Below, one piece after another: positions 33,801-45,800 of a DNA stretch of 64,000 nt (positions within the stretch are counted from its first letter, which is position 1; each line of letters starts with the position of its first letter). Made by a program: the position numbers and the translations under genes. The stretch comes from Podospora pseudoanserina (Eukaryota; Ascomycota; Sordariomycetes; Sordariales; Podosporaceae): the NCBI RefSeq assembly GCF_035222485.1, contig NC_085925.1, forward strand, positions 1,550,001-1,614,000. The letters are read 5' to 3'. The notes beneath the pieces were generated by a model, which made no database searches, was not told the DNA's origin, and saw only the letters and a program-made list of their open reading frames with translations.

Positions 33801-35798
33801 CCAGGTCAACGAAGCCTTCGGTACCGGAAGACCACCTTGGTTTTTTCTGCTGTCCTCGGGCCAGCCCCACACCCCAAACTGGCTCTTCATGTCCGGCGAC
33901 CGCACCACCGCGCACTCGCTTCGCACCTGACGGGCCTTGGCTTTCGGCTTTGCTTACCCCTCTCTCTGTCCTTCCTCATCATGAGCACACATCGCCATTG
34001 CCCCCATCTCGCGGGAACCAGACTCGACTCCAGGGCGGTTAGCCACTGCTGGCCATCTTAGCTGCAGGACACACGATTCGGATGACACGGCGGCAAAGCT
34101 CCCTGTTCTTTTGTCGAGGCCCCCCCTCCCTGGACCATGTTCTTCCGCGGGGCCCTTGGGTCACGGCTTACTTTTGTTGCTGCAGATTGTTCACGATCCT
34201 TGCCGCTCACATGCTCGACACGGCACTCTTGTATGTGTGGAGGCGGGCGAGTATTATCATGGCACATGCCTGTATGCAATGTCGTCGTCTCTTTCAGGTC
34301 GAGAAGGGTTGGCAGATATGCTGCTGTATCCAACAACCGAGAATATTTTTGATCATACGAGCCATCTGGGCCACCCACAAATTCCACAGACGAGAGCATC
34401 ACCCATGGTTCTATCACACAATAGGGACTCGTTGTAGTCCGAGCCTACCTAGCTGCCTCTGGTCATCATGTTCTTTATTGCTGTTCTTCACCGTCAGAAC
34501 TATTAACACGTAGACTAAGGTACTCAGCTTCTTGTATCAAATGAGGGGAATACCGGCAGCATCCGTGTTGCATATATCCCAAAACGGAAACCTACGCCCG
34601 TCTGATTAGACGTCCCTCTTCGATAGCTGCTACGTAGTTGAAAAAGAAGATGATCAACCGATCTGCACCGTTCGCCCGAGCTGCCCACACGTGGTGATGA
34701 TCTTTTGAGCGGCTTGCTCTTTTTGGTAGGACCAATCCGGGGGAGTGTGGTTGTTACCTACCCACAGACAAAACCCTGATTTTTATTTTTTTAAACATAT
34801 GTGAGAGCTGTGAGGTTTAGGTTACCAAGATCGGCCGGATTGGAAGTTTTGGGGGAAAAGACGGAGAAGAGACGCGGGATTGGGGGGGGTTGGGTGGTTG
34901 CTCCGGATCTCATCGTGAGGTGAACTCATAGGTTATTAGTTGTAGACGAGAACGTGATAAGTGAAGTTATGTGTGAAAATCAACTTGGATACACTGAGTA
35001 GGCGTTTCTGTATACACCCATCGATAACTCATATCGTTTTGTTTCTTTTCCATGATTTTGACGAATCCGGACTTGAGATCACCACTCTTGAATGAAACCA
35101 CTAGCTCATCGTGCATACCTACAAGACCATCGCCAAACCGTCACACCTTGAATCAATTTCCAGGCTCACATGGACGATCTGTAAACCGTGATGAACCAGT
35201 ATAGCATTGCCCATTATATTCCACTCTTCAGGTTTTCACATGATCTTAGCGCTTCTCTGCCAGGTAGGTAACTGTTCAATGGCGCCCAAAGCCGCCTACA
35301 TCACCACCTCCATACCCCACATTATGGTGAGACAGATCGATGTCCCTGCTGCTTCAAAACCGCTGCAACAAAAGAAGAAAAAAAAAAAAGCTTGTGTAAA
35401 CTCCCCAGGCATTGACACGTTCACAACATCAGACGAAAAACTGGGCGATCATTCATGTTCTAGTTTTACCCTAGATCTTTTTTGCAGATTGGTTCTCGGA
35501 TCTGCATAGCTGCCGGCCGTGAGTTGCCGAGAGGGGAGAGGCATAAAGATGTCAGTGTTTCAGGTCTTTCTAGTGGGAATTGTGTGGGGGTGAGGTAGAG
35601 AGGTGAGGGGTGAAAAAAGAGCTTAACTTGGCCCCCAACCTGACTTTTATGCGTCATTGGCGTTTCTGGTTGGAGCATGGAGGGATGAAAATGAAGTTCA
35701 TGTGTGAGGTTGTTGGGTGGATTAACAACAAGCGGCATTGTCGTTGATGGGTTTATGACGTGAATGGCATTTAACTAGATGAGATCATGCGAGATACG

Positions 35799-35822
35799 CA
35801 GTCAGTCAGTCAGTCAGTCAGT
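35799..35822. repeat. (CAGT)n tetranucleotide repeat
   Basis: Six perfect CAGT units in intergenic DNA, about 315 bp past the 3' end of the lactonase-type gene. Confidence 0.9.
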
Positions 35823-36136
35823 TGAACAGAATATTTGCTGTGAAATGCAACTGTTTTCGCATCATGATATCTCCTATCAGTTCATTTGGCCTTTCTATGT
35901 CTCTTTACAACATTATACCCAACCACCCAACCAAAAACACCAAAAAACCAACCTCCCAACCCAACGCCGTCCCATAAGTCCCAGATCCCGTGTTCTTAGA
36001 TGCAGCTCCGGCCGGAATGCTCGTCGGACCATCCTCCCCAGCATCATTTTCGCAGTCCGCATCTCTAAAAGAAGGACAAAAAATAAGCTACACCGAGCGC
36101 AGCCACCCGCACCACACAGCGTATCCCATGCTTGGC

Positions 36137-37514
36137 TTACTCTTTGAAAATAACATGATTGACCTGCGTCGTCAAAACCCTCTCCCCCACCGCCTTCCCA
36201 ATCATCCCCGTCACAACATCCCTCTCAAAGACATTAACCCTATTCTCCCCCCCGCAAGCAACAGCAACCAGACTCCCGTCCTTGTTGAAGCTGAAATGTC
36301 TCGGGAACGAGCCACCGGCCGGGGCACTCTGGACATGAGTCAACTCCCCAGTGACAGGGTCGATGGAAAAGGTGTTCAGGGCGTCAGACGGGATCTTTGT
36401 GCCGTCGGCAACGGAGGTGTATTCTAGCGTGGTCTCGTTGCGGGTTGAGACGGTGAGGAATCTGTTGTTAGGCTGTGTATGTCGTGGTTAGAGTGGATTT
36501 TGAGAAGGGGGTGCGAAGGGGGAGCTTACCGAGATGGTAATTTCAGCACCGGAGGAGCCTTCGGCCGGTGCGTTCTCGCTGCCGTCGGTTCTGATGTTGA
36601 ATTTCTCCGACAATGTCAAGCTGTTGGTGCCGTAAGAGACTTCGAACCCGAGGACGGAGACCTTCTTTTCGGCGATGACGTAGAGGAAGGTCTTGTCGCC
36701 TGACTTGAGGAAGGCAGCGTGACGAGGCCCGGTTCCGTTCCCGAAGGGGTGTGCCGGCTGAGTTTGTCAATATTGTTATTAAAAAGCAAGAGAAGAGAGA
36801 GGAATACATACCAGCTCTGTGAGTGTCAGCGCAGTTTGGTCGATGTTGAAGATATGGAGGACGTCGACGGAGAGATCGGGGATGACAACGAATCCACCAG
36901 TGGGATCAACAACTGCTTGGTGAGGCCTGGAAGTGATGGTTTTGCTGTCGGCCCGTGGGGGAAAAGGTTTGTTGTCCAAGGATTGCAGCTTGGCTGAGTC
37001 CTCAATGTTGAAGACATCGAGAGAGGATGATGCACTGAGAATGGTTGTCAGTGGTTGGATCACTCTGGTTTTTGTCATGCAAGATGTATTCAAGGACTTA
37101 CAAGTTGGAGGTGATAGCTCTCTCCCCATTCTCACCAAAGAGAGCAATATGCACTGGGCCTCCAGGCGTAGAACTGTTTCCCACAAAAGCGAGAGTGCCG
37201 TCCGTATTCACCTTAGCTGAGGTAAAAGCGCCAGGGCCGTCGTCGAAGTTCTCATTGATGCAATAATATTGATCGCCTCCAACGAGTGTTTGCCATGAAG
37301 GGTTAGTACCGCAGATGGACGAGATTTCGCCGACCTGCTCTAGGCCCTTGTTTCCCAGTTTCAGTGTCGTAACTCCTCCCTTGACAATCTCTCCTGGGGA
37401 AGACTCAAACGGGTATGAAGACACAAGAAGAAGACCTTGCTTTGAACAAGCGGCTGCGGATGATAATGAGAAGCCGGCCGACAAGGCAGCAAAGATGCCG
37501 TGTGTGGCTCTCAT
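36137..37514 (-). CDS. Secreted lactonase-type seven-bladed beta-propeller protein, four exons
   Basis: Exons 37514-37102, 37034-36812, 36757-36530 and 36472-36137 (minus) give 399 residues. Introns are 54-67 bp with GTAAGT, GTATGT or GTAAGC donors. Residues 1-22 (MRATHGIFAALSAGFSLSSA) form a signal peptide, so the product is probably secreted. The body has repeated beta-propeller blades with conserved spots typical of the 6-phosphogluconolactonase/carboxymuconate-cyclase-like family (PF10282 type): NPSWQTL, HQAVVDPTGGFVVIPD, GPRHAAFL, and FPRHFSFNKDGSLVAVACGG. Fungal secreted members have no agreed substrate, so lactonase is a family label here rather than a proved activity. The protein ends VNHVIFKE. 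It stands alone between two long gene-poor stretches. Confidence 0.86.
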
Positions 37515-38284
37515 GATGATTGATGGTTGGTGGATGAGATTGATGTAACGCTAGCTGGCGATTGACTATTGGCCAGAAGAATGGTGTCGTGACGGTGTAA
37601 GTTGAGTTGCCGGGAGAGGAAAGCTTTTCTGTTCAGCAGGCTGGCTGCGTGTGGTTGTTGTTGAAGAAATTAAGTAGATCTAGAATAGAGAAACGAAAAG
37701 ATGTCCATCAAGGGATATCGAGAAGTTCGCCCTGTGCGGCGCGTGCGGCTTTATAAGGGGATCTGTCGATCTCAACACAGCCGTCCAGTCTTCCAACAGT
37801 GTGTCAACAAACGTGCCTCATTCACTGTTCACTTGCTTATTTGGCCCCTGAGCCACCGGGTCGGTATCGGCTGACGGCCAGTTGGTTCACTCGCATTCAA
37901 CGTCATTGGTCTTGTTGCCACTCATGATTCCGGGCTCAGAGTTGGTGAGACCACCTGGCGGCCAGCCATGAAAGAGGGAACAATCGTTCAGCAACCCCTT
38001 GCAGGTCAGCGCTGTGCCTCGTTACGCATGGCTGGGGTCGGAGGATCCAACTGCAAGCACAAGGCAAATGTGTATGTAGCTGCTGACTGAGGCTTGACAA
38101 CCGGATCCGAAGAGCACCAATCCTTTGGATGACTTGACTACTGGTGGGAAACATGTGGAAACATGTGAGAATGTACATCACGGGCAATCAGTAAGACAAT
38201 GGTTTAGGTTTTCCGACGGGCAATTCCAGTGCTGTTGGAGATGTGAGGTGTGTTAGAGAATGTGCGAGGTTGAGAATAACGGCT

Positions 38285-38312
38285 GGCTGAGAAGCCGTGG
38301 TGATTCTCAGCC
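38285..38312. repeat. Perfect 9-bp inverted repeat (hairpin), adjacent CCAAT
   Basis: The arms ggctgagaa (38285-38293) and ttctcagcc (38304-38312) are perfect complements around a 10-base loop. A CCAAT pentamer overlaps the right edge (38311-38315). It is 770 bp upstream of the lactonase-type ATG; a role is not known. Confidence 0.7.
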
Positions 38313-40002
38313 AATCAAATCGCTGGATTTCCAAGCTGCTGCGGCTGGAGAGGCGGGGCGGGACAATGCCTGCCTCCAATTAGCGGCCGTGGCGGGACCC
38401 GAGCATGCGGGGAACCTGCTGCCGGCGCCCTGGAGGCTCGCTGAGATCCACTAAAACACAAACAAGCTCGCTGTAACGGCCCCACCAGAGTCTTGGACAG
38501 CTTCAACGTTGGGTTTCTCGTCGCCTACCTGCATTCGGTCATTTATCTCAGAATTCTGTTAGTGGTGGTGTGTATGTCTGACCGAGCATCAGCGAGTTGC
38601 ATGTTTCAAATCGACATATCGGACATCAATCAACTGTTCTTCTGGTCCTGCCACGTGTGCCCCTGACGATCGATGGTCATGCTTGTAACTCCCGAAAGCT
38701 CACCTTCATCACACCTGTCAGGCCACTTTATTGTTCAAGGGCATGGAACGGTCAAACACTCAAATTCATGGCTCGTCCCAACATCATGGCCTCCCAAGAC
38801 CTTTGCCACAGAGATCGTGGAAGCCGGACTGGTGACCACCACACGACCCGTCACCAACATCCGGAGTGGTAAGACTCACGGGGCTATTCTCGTCATCACA
38901 CACTCCTTCCCGGTTAAAACGCCGCCGGGATGCGAGCGAGGCTGTAGTCCCAGACCCCGCGCCCTGCTTCTCGTTCGGGAACCCAATGTCCGGATGACAT
39001 TCCGCTTCGTTGCCAGTTAGATACATCTCATGCCCCGGCAAATGGGCAGCTCCATCTCGTCCAGGAGGCCAGGCTGAAAGAATATTCCCATGCCAATTTA
39101 CAATAACCGTGGAGTCTTGTCTTCAACACTCACCTTGCCGGAACGTACCGAAAAAGCTGATATATGATACAGCACTTGTATATCCCACCACCGTGTTCCT
39201 GGAAAGCTGATATTGCAATCAATGATGGAGTGCTTCTGGAAACCACACACCCAGGCAAAAGTCACACTCGATGACTGCACCCTAATCATCCTCTCGCCCG
39301 CCGTGTTCATCATCATCTGACTTCTACTTGGGTGAGAGTTTCCCCGCGTTGGTACCCAAGCGAGGTGATACGGCATGCACGTGGAAGAATCCAGCCCTTC
39401 TGTTCTCTCTCCAAGCCTCCCCCTCACCACAACCATGGGGCTAACACGGATTTCTCCAAATTCCAACTCCAACATCTGCACTCCACACAATTGCCGTGGC
39501 TTACACTATCCGGAATCCGAAAAAGGAGGGACAGCTGCTTCCCCTCTCGATACGCTTTAGATGCCTTGCAGCAACGTAGGCTACGCTAAAACCAACCACC
39601 GTGAACAACCGCTGGCTCAACCAAGTGCCATCATCAATTTTCCCCAGACCCGAGCACTGTAATGGTCTCTTTTCTTATTCACCTTCCTATTCTGGCGGAC
39701 ACACGCTAACTGAATAATACTAAACCCATGTCCCACGTCGCTTGATGGCCCTACGTTGGTCCCTCGAGGTAGCAGTACCACAGCGTCAAGATAATTAGCA
39801 ATGCCGCGGCTGATGTTGTCTGCATATATATCTTGCAGGGTAAAAAGGCTACTACGCAGAAGACAAAGAGTGATGGTACTCGGTTCTCTGCCCTCGGACA
39901 GGTACTCATCCTACGACTGCTCCCATGTCGGCCAAGGGTCTCGAATTCTTGGACGAGCCGTCAGCCGAACCCTGCTTGACCACCGTTTCGATCAACGGAA
40001 AT

Positions 40003-40025
40003 GACAGATAGACAGACAGACAGAC
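40003..40025. repeat. (GACA)n tetranucleotide repeat, one variant unit
   Basis: Five to six units with one GATA variant (gacagatagacagacagaca). It is the same unit type as the tract at 30844. Confidence 0.85.
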
Positions 40026-41915
40026 AACGACCCATTCATCAGGCACATGTACATTTTCTCCCCTTGCTCCCCAGGAACCGACGTGACAACCATCACGAAC
40101 GCCACCTTTCCTAGCGTCGGGACTCAAGCAGTTGCGCGAAGTTACGTTGTGGACTTTATCCGTCCCTTTTAGCCATGAACAAACCCTGTCGTGCCATGCA
40201 GCCATTGCTTGGCCCTTAGCTTGCCAACCTCAACATCATTTGTCTTGGGCGTGGTTGTTGATGTCTGTCTGTTGGATCATGATGGCAGGCTGTTGTTCAA
40301 CGGTCAGAACCGTGCAGAGGTGAGCTCTGGGTTTGTGAGACGAAGAAGAAAAGGTCAAAGCTTACGAAGTTACTCTCACTCGCTCGGGGGTTCTTTCTAG
40401 GTGCCGGAAAATCTAGATCACCAGAGAATTGAATATGGGAGGACGAGTGACATGTACCTATGCAAGTCATCCTTTCATTCAGCTCGTATTATCAATCCCT
40501 TTTACCAAGGGGACAACACAATACCCAGAGCCCCCCAAGACCAGGGAAAAGACATTATTCTGTTCCCTTGTCGTGATACACTACCCACTTCCAAACCCAT
40601 TGTCCCGTCAAGAAGGAGTAGCCGAGGGGAAGGGTGTAAACGAAAGGGAAGCTGCTGCATAGAAAGCACTTCAGGCAATATATCTTGTTGCCAAAAACAA
40701 AAACAAGCTTTTTTTTTCACCCAGGGCCTAACCGACCCGTTTAGGGCATCGTGTACAGCTATTCCCCGGGATGAGCGATGTGACGATCTTTTTGGGCTTC
40801 CACTCTGCCGTGAGGTACCGAGGATGTCACTTTTCTCGGTGGGTGACAAGGGCAAGGGGGAAGGAGCTAGTCGATTGCCATCTTAAACTATACCGCAGTA
40901 GTATATCTCCGTTTCCAGGGCAGGCATGTATGTGTACTGGGGGATGTTGATGTTGTGATTTGGGCAAGCTGTGAAACAGCTAGGATCTCAAAGTCCTTAC
41001 GATAGGAAATTCATGGTGGACCTAGAATGGGACATGAGAGGTTACTTTCGCCTTTTTTACCCTCTTTCCAATCGCCCATACATGTATGTATGTATCTTCC
41101 AGGGTGGTAATGAGGCAGGACCCTGAAAATTCCAGCAAGTGAAGGCAGGTAGGTGGAAGAAAGAACTTTGTTAATTTCAAGAACCGACCAACCCGGCCGA
41201 GACAGGTATCCGGGTTCGGGCTCGGAGTTTGTGCCTGGTGCTGCCGGCTTGGTGCTTACCATGGGATCCGGCCGGGGGGTTGGGTTAAAATGGTATGGCT
41301 GTGACGTTTATTTAGCATTCAGTTGTGTGATATACTTGTGGTGGTGATACTTGGAACAAGGATACCATGTAGCGTTCTTTGCTTTGCTTCATTCCGAGGA
41401 AGTTGTCATGCGGTATTGAGGGTCTGACTGTTTACCTACTTACGTTCTAACCAAAACAGTACTCGAGCTCCTTCGATGCATCATTGCGTCGCCAGTGACT
41501 GCTGCTTATAGGTACTTGAGCACCAAAGTTAGGTATGCCAAAAGACACAAGCTGTCTACCTATTCAAGTTTATCCGACGCCGACTGCTTCCCTCCTCATG
41601 GCCGAAAGGGTCTGGTGTTTGTCAGTGATTGGCTAAATAAACCTACCTTACCGTTATTATATGCATACATACTACTTCCTCCTCCAAATCAAACAATATC
41701 TGGCCAAGGGCAACGTGCAGGTGCTCTCCAAAAGGTCCGCAGCCTAGTTTCTTAATTCGTCTTTGTTTTCTCAAACTGGCAAATGCCAAAGCCCACTTAG
41801 GGGGCTACTTTCTCCGTTTTTGCATAATCTGCCTCTTCGGGTTTGGTCGGTCGGTAGGTACATTTAGAGAAACTGTCCCAAACTCCCGGTTTGAAGACAG
41901 GTAGGTAAGAAGCGA

Positions 41916-41947
41916 GCAAAATGTGCATCTCGCAAAATGTGCATCTC
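41916..41947. repeat. Perfect 16-bp tandem duplication
   Basis: The unit gcaaaatgtgcatctc occurs twice back to back (41916-41931 and 41932-41947) with no mismatch, which suggests recent slippage. It sits just right of an AGGTAGGTAAG motif. Confidence 0.9.
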
Positions 41948-42842
41948 TCGGTATTTTTAACCCCCTCGATGTTAATTGCCTTTCTTTTCCTCCTCACACC
42001 CTTGCACCTGTCTCCCTCGGTTTTGGACTTCTCACAACCTTACCTAGGTCTGCCCCTTCCCCCGCCAAAAAAATGGTGCTGCGGACAGACGGAGTCACCA
42101 TCATCAATGGTTCGGCCCTTCGGGCGTGAAACTCGGTGGCTTTTGGTACTAGGCATCCAAACAAGAAACCAAATCGTCAAACTGGCAAACCCATATCCAA
42201 AAACTGCTAACCCCAGTTCCGTCCCATCAATGGCGCGGGTATGAAATCCGTGCTCTCTGCATATCTCGCCCCGAAATGTAGCAACTGCAAATTAGCAGTG
42301 GCTAATATAACCCCAGGATCGGGTGCTTCCCCCAGACTTTCACCCATCACAGTCGCACTTGATATCACACTTAACCCCTACTTACTACCAACGTCGAATA
42401 CTACCTCCCTACCTTACCCAATGGCAGAAAATAACCGCAGTTTGCTATTCTTCCACTAAGGCAGCAGCACACCTGTCAAGTAGGTACCTTTCTAGGTAAT
42501 ATTTGAATCGAATTTGGTATATTTCTGACCTCTCACCCAACCTACGCTCACCCTCCGAAACCACCAAACCAAACCAAACCAAAAAAAAAAAGCCCTCCAG
42601 ATAAATGCATAAATTCATCCCATCACAACCCTATCCCAACCAACCCTCTCAAAAAACAAAAAGATGAAAAAATGATGTCTCAAATCCCACACCAATGCAC
42701 CTCCCTTCCCCCAAAAATCCTTGCCCAATGCAAGAAATATAACAATGAAAAAAAAAAAAACAATGAATTAATGCCAAAAAACCACTGTAAATGTAAAATG
42801 TTGAAACAAAGAAAAGAAAGGGGGGGTATCACTCAATCAAAC

Positions 42843-45800
42843 TCAATCCACATTCCACCTCCCATCACCACCACCCTCCACTAAATCCAACCAACTCCTC
42901 ACCGCCTCCCTCAAAATACTCTCCTTATCCTTATCCATACTATCTCTCCCACCACCACTACCCTCCTGTTGCTGCTGTTGCTCCTGCTTCCTATCCTCAA
43001 TCACATCCAGTATTATCTCCTCCAACGCCCCCAAAAGCACAGTTTTGCACCTCGACCGCGGAACCTCCGGCGCCATCCCCCCACCTAGGCCCCCTCCCCC
43101 GCCGTGGTGGTGATGGGTAGCATGAGCCGAGCGAGCATCCCCCTGCGTCGAAGTGCTATTGCTTCTCTCCCTGCGTTTGCTCGTCGACCGGGAGGAACAT
43201 GACGAACTAGCTTTGCTCATCATGTCTGCCCCCCCCGCAGCCATGACCTTCTCGACCGCTTCGACGAGCGTCTCGTCAAGGCTGACGATGAGTTCCTCGA
43301 TGAACTCGTCTTGTACCTGCCCCCCATCGGCGGCGGCCGGGGTTGTCCGGGCGGCAGCAGCAGGCGTAAGAGGAGTCATCGCCGTCGCCTGAGGGGATGG
43401 CGTCCTGCCGCTCAAAGACCCGTCTGTGTAGCCGGGCTTGACCAGGCGGCGGTAGTGGATGCGGGTGATGGTAAATGTAGTCGTGTCGGCCACGATGGCG
43501 GAGCTGATGTCGACCCATCTCTCTGCGTCCCCGTCGGCCGAGAAGGCGTCGGGCAACACTTGCGGGGTGGGCTCGGCTCGCATCGAGGCCTTGACTTGCT
43601 TGATCAAGTCGTTCTGCGCTGGTACGGCCTGCAGGACAAAGTCCGGGTGGTATTGCTGTAGCCAGCCGGCGACGTTCAGGGGGACATCTCCGTCGGCAGA
43701 GAAACGGCAGGACTGTTCAAAAGTGTCCAGGCCAGACCCGAAGCCGGCGGCTGACAGGTAGCCACTGCTGGAGGGGGAGCTCACTGCACTCTCAAATGAT
43801 GTCAAGAAATCAGGCAGCGGTATGTCAACGTCAATCACGCCATCATGGATGTTGATGGAGGTCTTGACTGGCGATTCAAACGCCCCCGACGGATCCGGGG
43901 TCCTCTGCAGTTTCGGAGGTGGATTTGACTGATCAGAGAGCCCGAGTGTGTCTGCTGATGCCCGCCCCGGAGAAGCAGCATCTCCACAACCACTCACTGG
44001 AGACGACACCTGAGCGTCAACAACTGGTTTCGTTCCCGAACCCTTTCCAGACTCTGTGAAGACCATGGTTAATGCGGCGCCAGAGGGCCGCCGCGCATTA
44101 ATCGGAGACCCGGGGACCCCATTTTGCTCTTCAGCGAAATCCGGAGTCCTGGCAGTAGAATCTCGTCGACGCGTGGGCCAAAAACCGCTGATAACGCTCC
44201 AGCGAGAGCTTTGACGACGCTCGTTGGCACCTGTACCATCGTCCCTGGTGAGGCGCTTCAGGTCATTGGCGGCGACGCTATTGCTGCTTCCCGGCCGGCC
44301 TGGTGAAAAGAGATCAGCTGCCTGGCCTGTGGCAAAGTGCGGTACGCTGGTCTCGGCTGTGATGGTTGCAGTTGTGGCGGCACTGCTTTTGCGTGTGTTG
44401 TGGTCAGCGCCCCTGATCGGGAGATGAGCTGTCCGCATTGACGTTGCATCTGAAGCCCGCCGCTCGTGTCGCCCCTCCATGCTCAGATGGGCCAAGGGAG
44501 GCGGGACCCCAGTTCCATGAGCATGCTGTGACTGTAAACTGAGATTGCGCGAATGCGAGGGCACTCTCGACCCTGTTCGTCGATTGATTCTGCGCCGTAA
44601 GGATTCTTCTTTCAGTATCGGAACTACAAAGGAGGGAGGGGACTGGGAGAGCGTGCCAAAGGACGTCGAAGTGCTTGGCCGGTGCGCTCTGATGGTGGGT
44701 ATCTGTTGCGATGCAGGTAGGAAGGCAGCCAGCAGGAAAATCAAACGACGAGCCGCAATCTTGTTGTCGCTCACAATGATGGTACGGGCGGGTACCATAT
44801 TGTCCTCGTCCGCTTTTGCCTTTTTCTGCAAGAAATACCTCCGACGGTATTCGTGAGGACTGAGGGCCTGGAGCCAGTCTGTGTGTGTAGCCAGGAAGCT
44901 GGTCAGCAATGTGTAGATGAAGAAGCCCTGCTCCTTTCCACCAGCCCATTTGGCCACACTGCGGGCTTCATCTCGCCATATCGGCCATCGATTCTGCCCA
45001 GTTGTCACACGGGAGGCCCGAATGCCTGCCACAATTCTGGTCTTGGCAGCGTTTACTTCTTCTTTGATGTGACGATTTTCAAGCAGGCAATTGGGTAGCA
45101 AGGTGATCGGCTTCGCATTCGTCTTTGGGGGTTTGACCGGAGCACCGTCTTCGCTGCGGCGTCCAGACATGGGCATCGCTCGTGCCATGTGCTGAAGACT
45201 CGGCAGCGGATCGGGAGAGGTCAAATCTGCCTGTCTGAGCATCTGGAAAATAACACTCGCTGCTTTTGACTGCAAATGGGTTAATGTCCGCATTATGATA
45301 TCCCAGTGTTGCGTGATGCTGTCGATCTGATCTTCCATATCACTGCTGAAACTGGTCTCAAAGGAGTCCACCGCGTGGCCAGGTTGATTCCCGACCAGAG
45401 TCCATCCTGAGCGCCGGGCCGAGCTGAATGATGATGGGAATGAGTCCTGCTCCGTATACGAGTTGGAGCCTCTAAAGGCAGGTCTAGCTGACGGCGTTGT
45501 GGTTGACTGAGGAGGCGGGGGAAGACTGATTATCAGAGCAACAGCATACATTGGCGTTCGTTTCTGCTTGGGTTGGAACTTCTTTTTCTTCACCTTGTTG
45601 TCGTCCGAGGTTGGAGGGAAGGGATAACTAGTGCTCTCTTCGGCACCGGCCGGTGTAAGTTTTTCGTCCAAGGGCAGGTTTACCGGAAACAGCCTCGTGA
45701 TCAGCACTTTCTTGCGCTCATATCCCCGGCTTGCAACACCTGGAGTGGGCGGGGTCGTCATTGGTGGTGGGTTTTCGGAAGAGAATGACTGCGACAGTCT

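Larger units (their letters stand above)
29406..36136. other. Gene-poor 6.7-kb stretch upstream of the transcription factor
   Basis: No convincing gene. The stretch should contain the transcription factor promoter and, at its right end, the 3' flank of the lactonase-type gene. Open frames of up to 265 codons (30110-30907, minus) look compositional and lack any recognisable feature. Simple repeats are (CAGA)n at 30844-30865, followed directly by acctacctac, and (CAGT)n at 35799-35822. AGGTAGGTA occurs at 35262-35270. The 34850-34900 part is G-rich. Confidence 0.45.
37515..42842. other. Gene-poor 5.3-kb stretch between lactonase-type gene and LST4
   Basis: No convincing gene. The left end should hold the promoter of the lactonase-type gene, with a perfect 9-bp hairpin and a CCAAT pentamer at 38285-38315. 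The right end is the LST4 3' flank, AT-rich with (CCAAA)n at 42564-42585 and A-runs. Other items are a (GACA)n repeat at 40003-40025, a perfect 16-bp tandem duplication at 41916-41947, and several AGGTAGGTA motifs at 41147-42500. Confidence 0.45.

Noticed and set aside
40401-40886. 161-codon plus-strand frame in the gap upstream of LST4
   Set aside because: It begins at a GTG rather than an ATG and looks like intergenic sequence.
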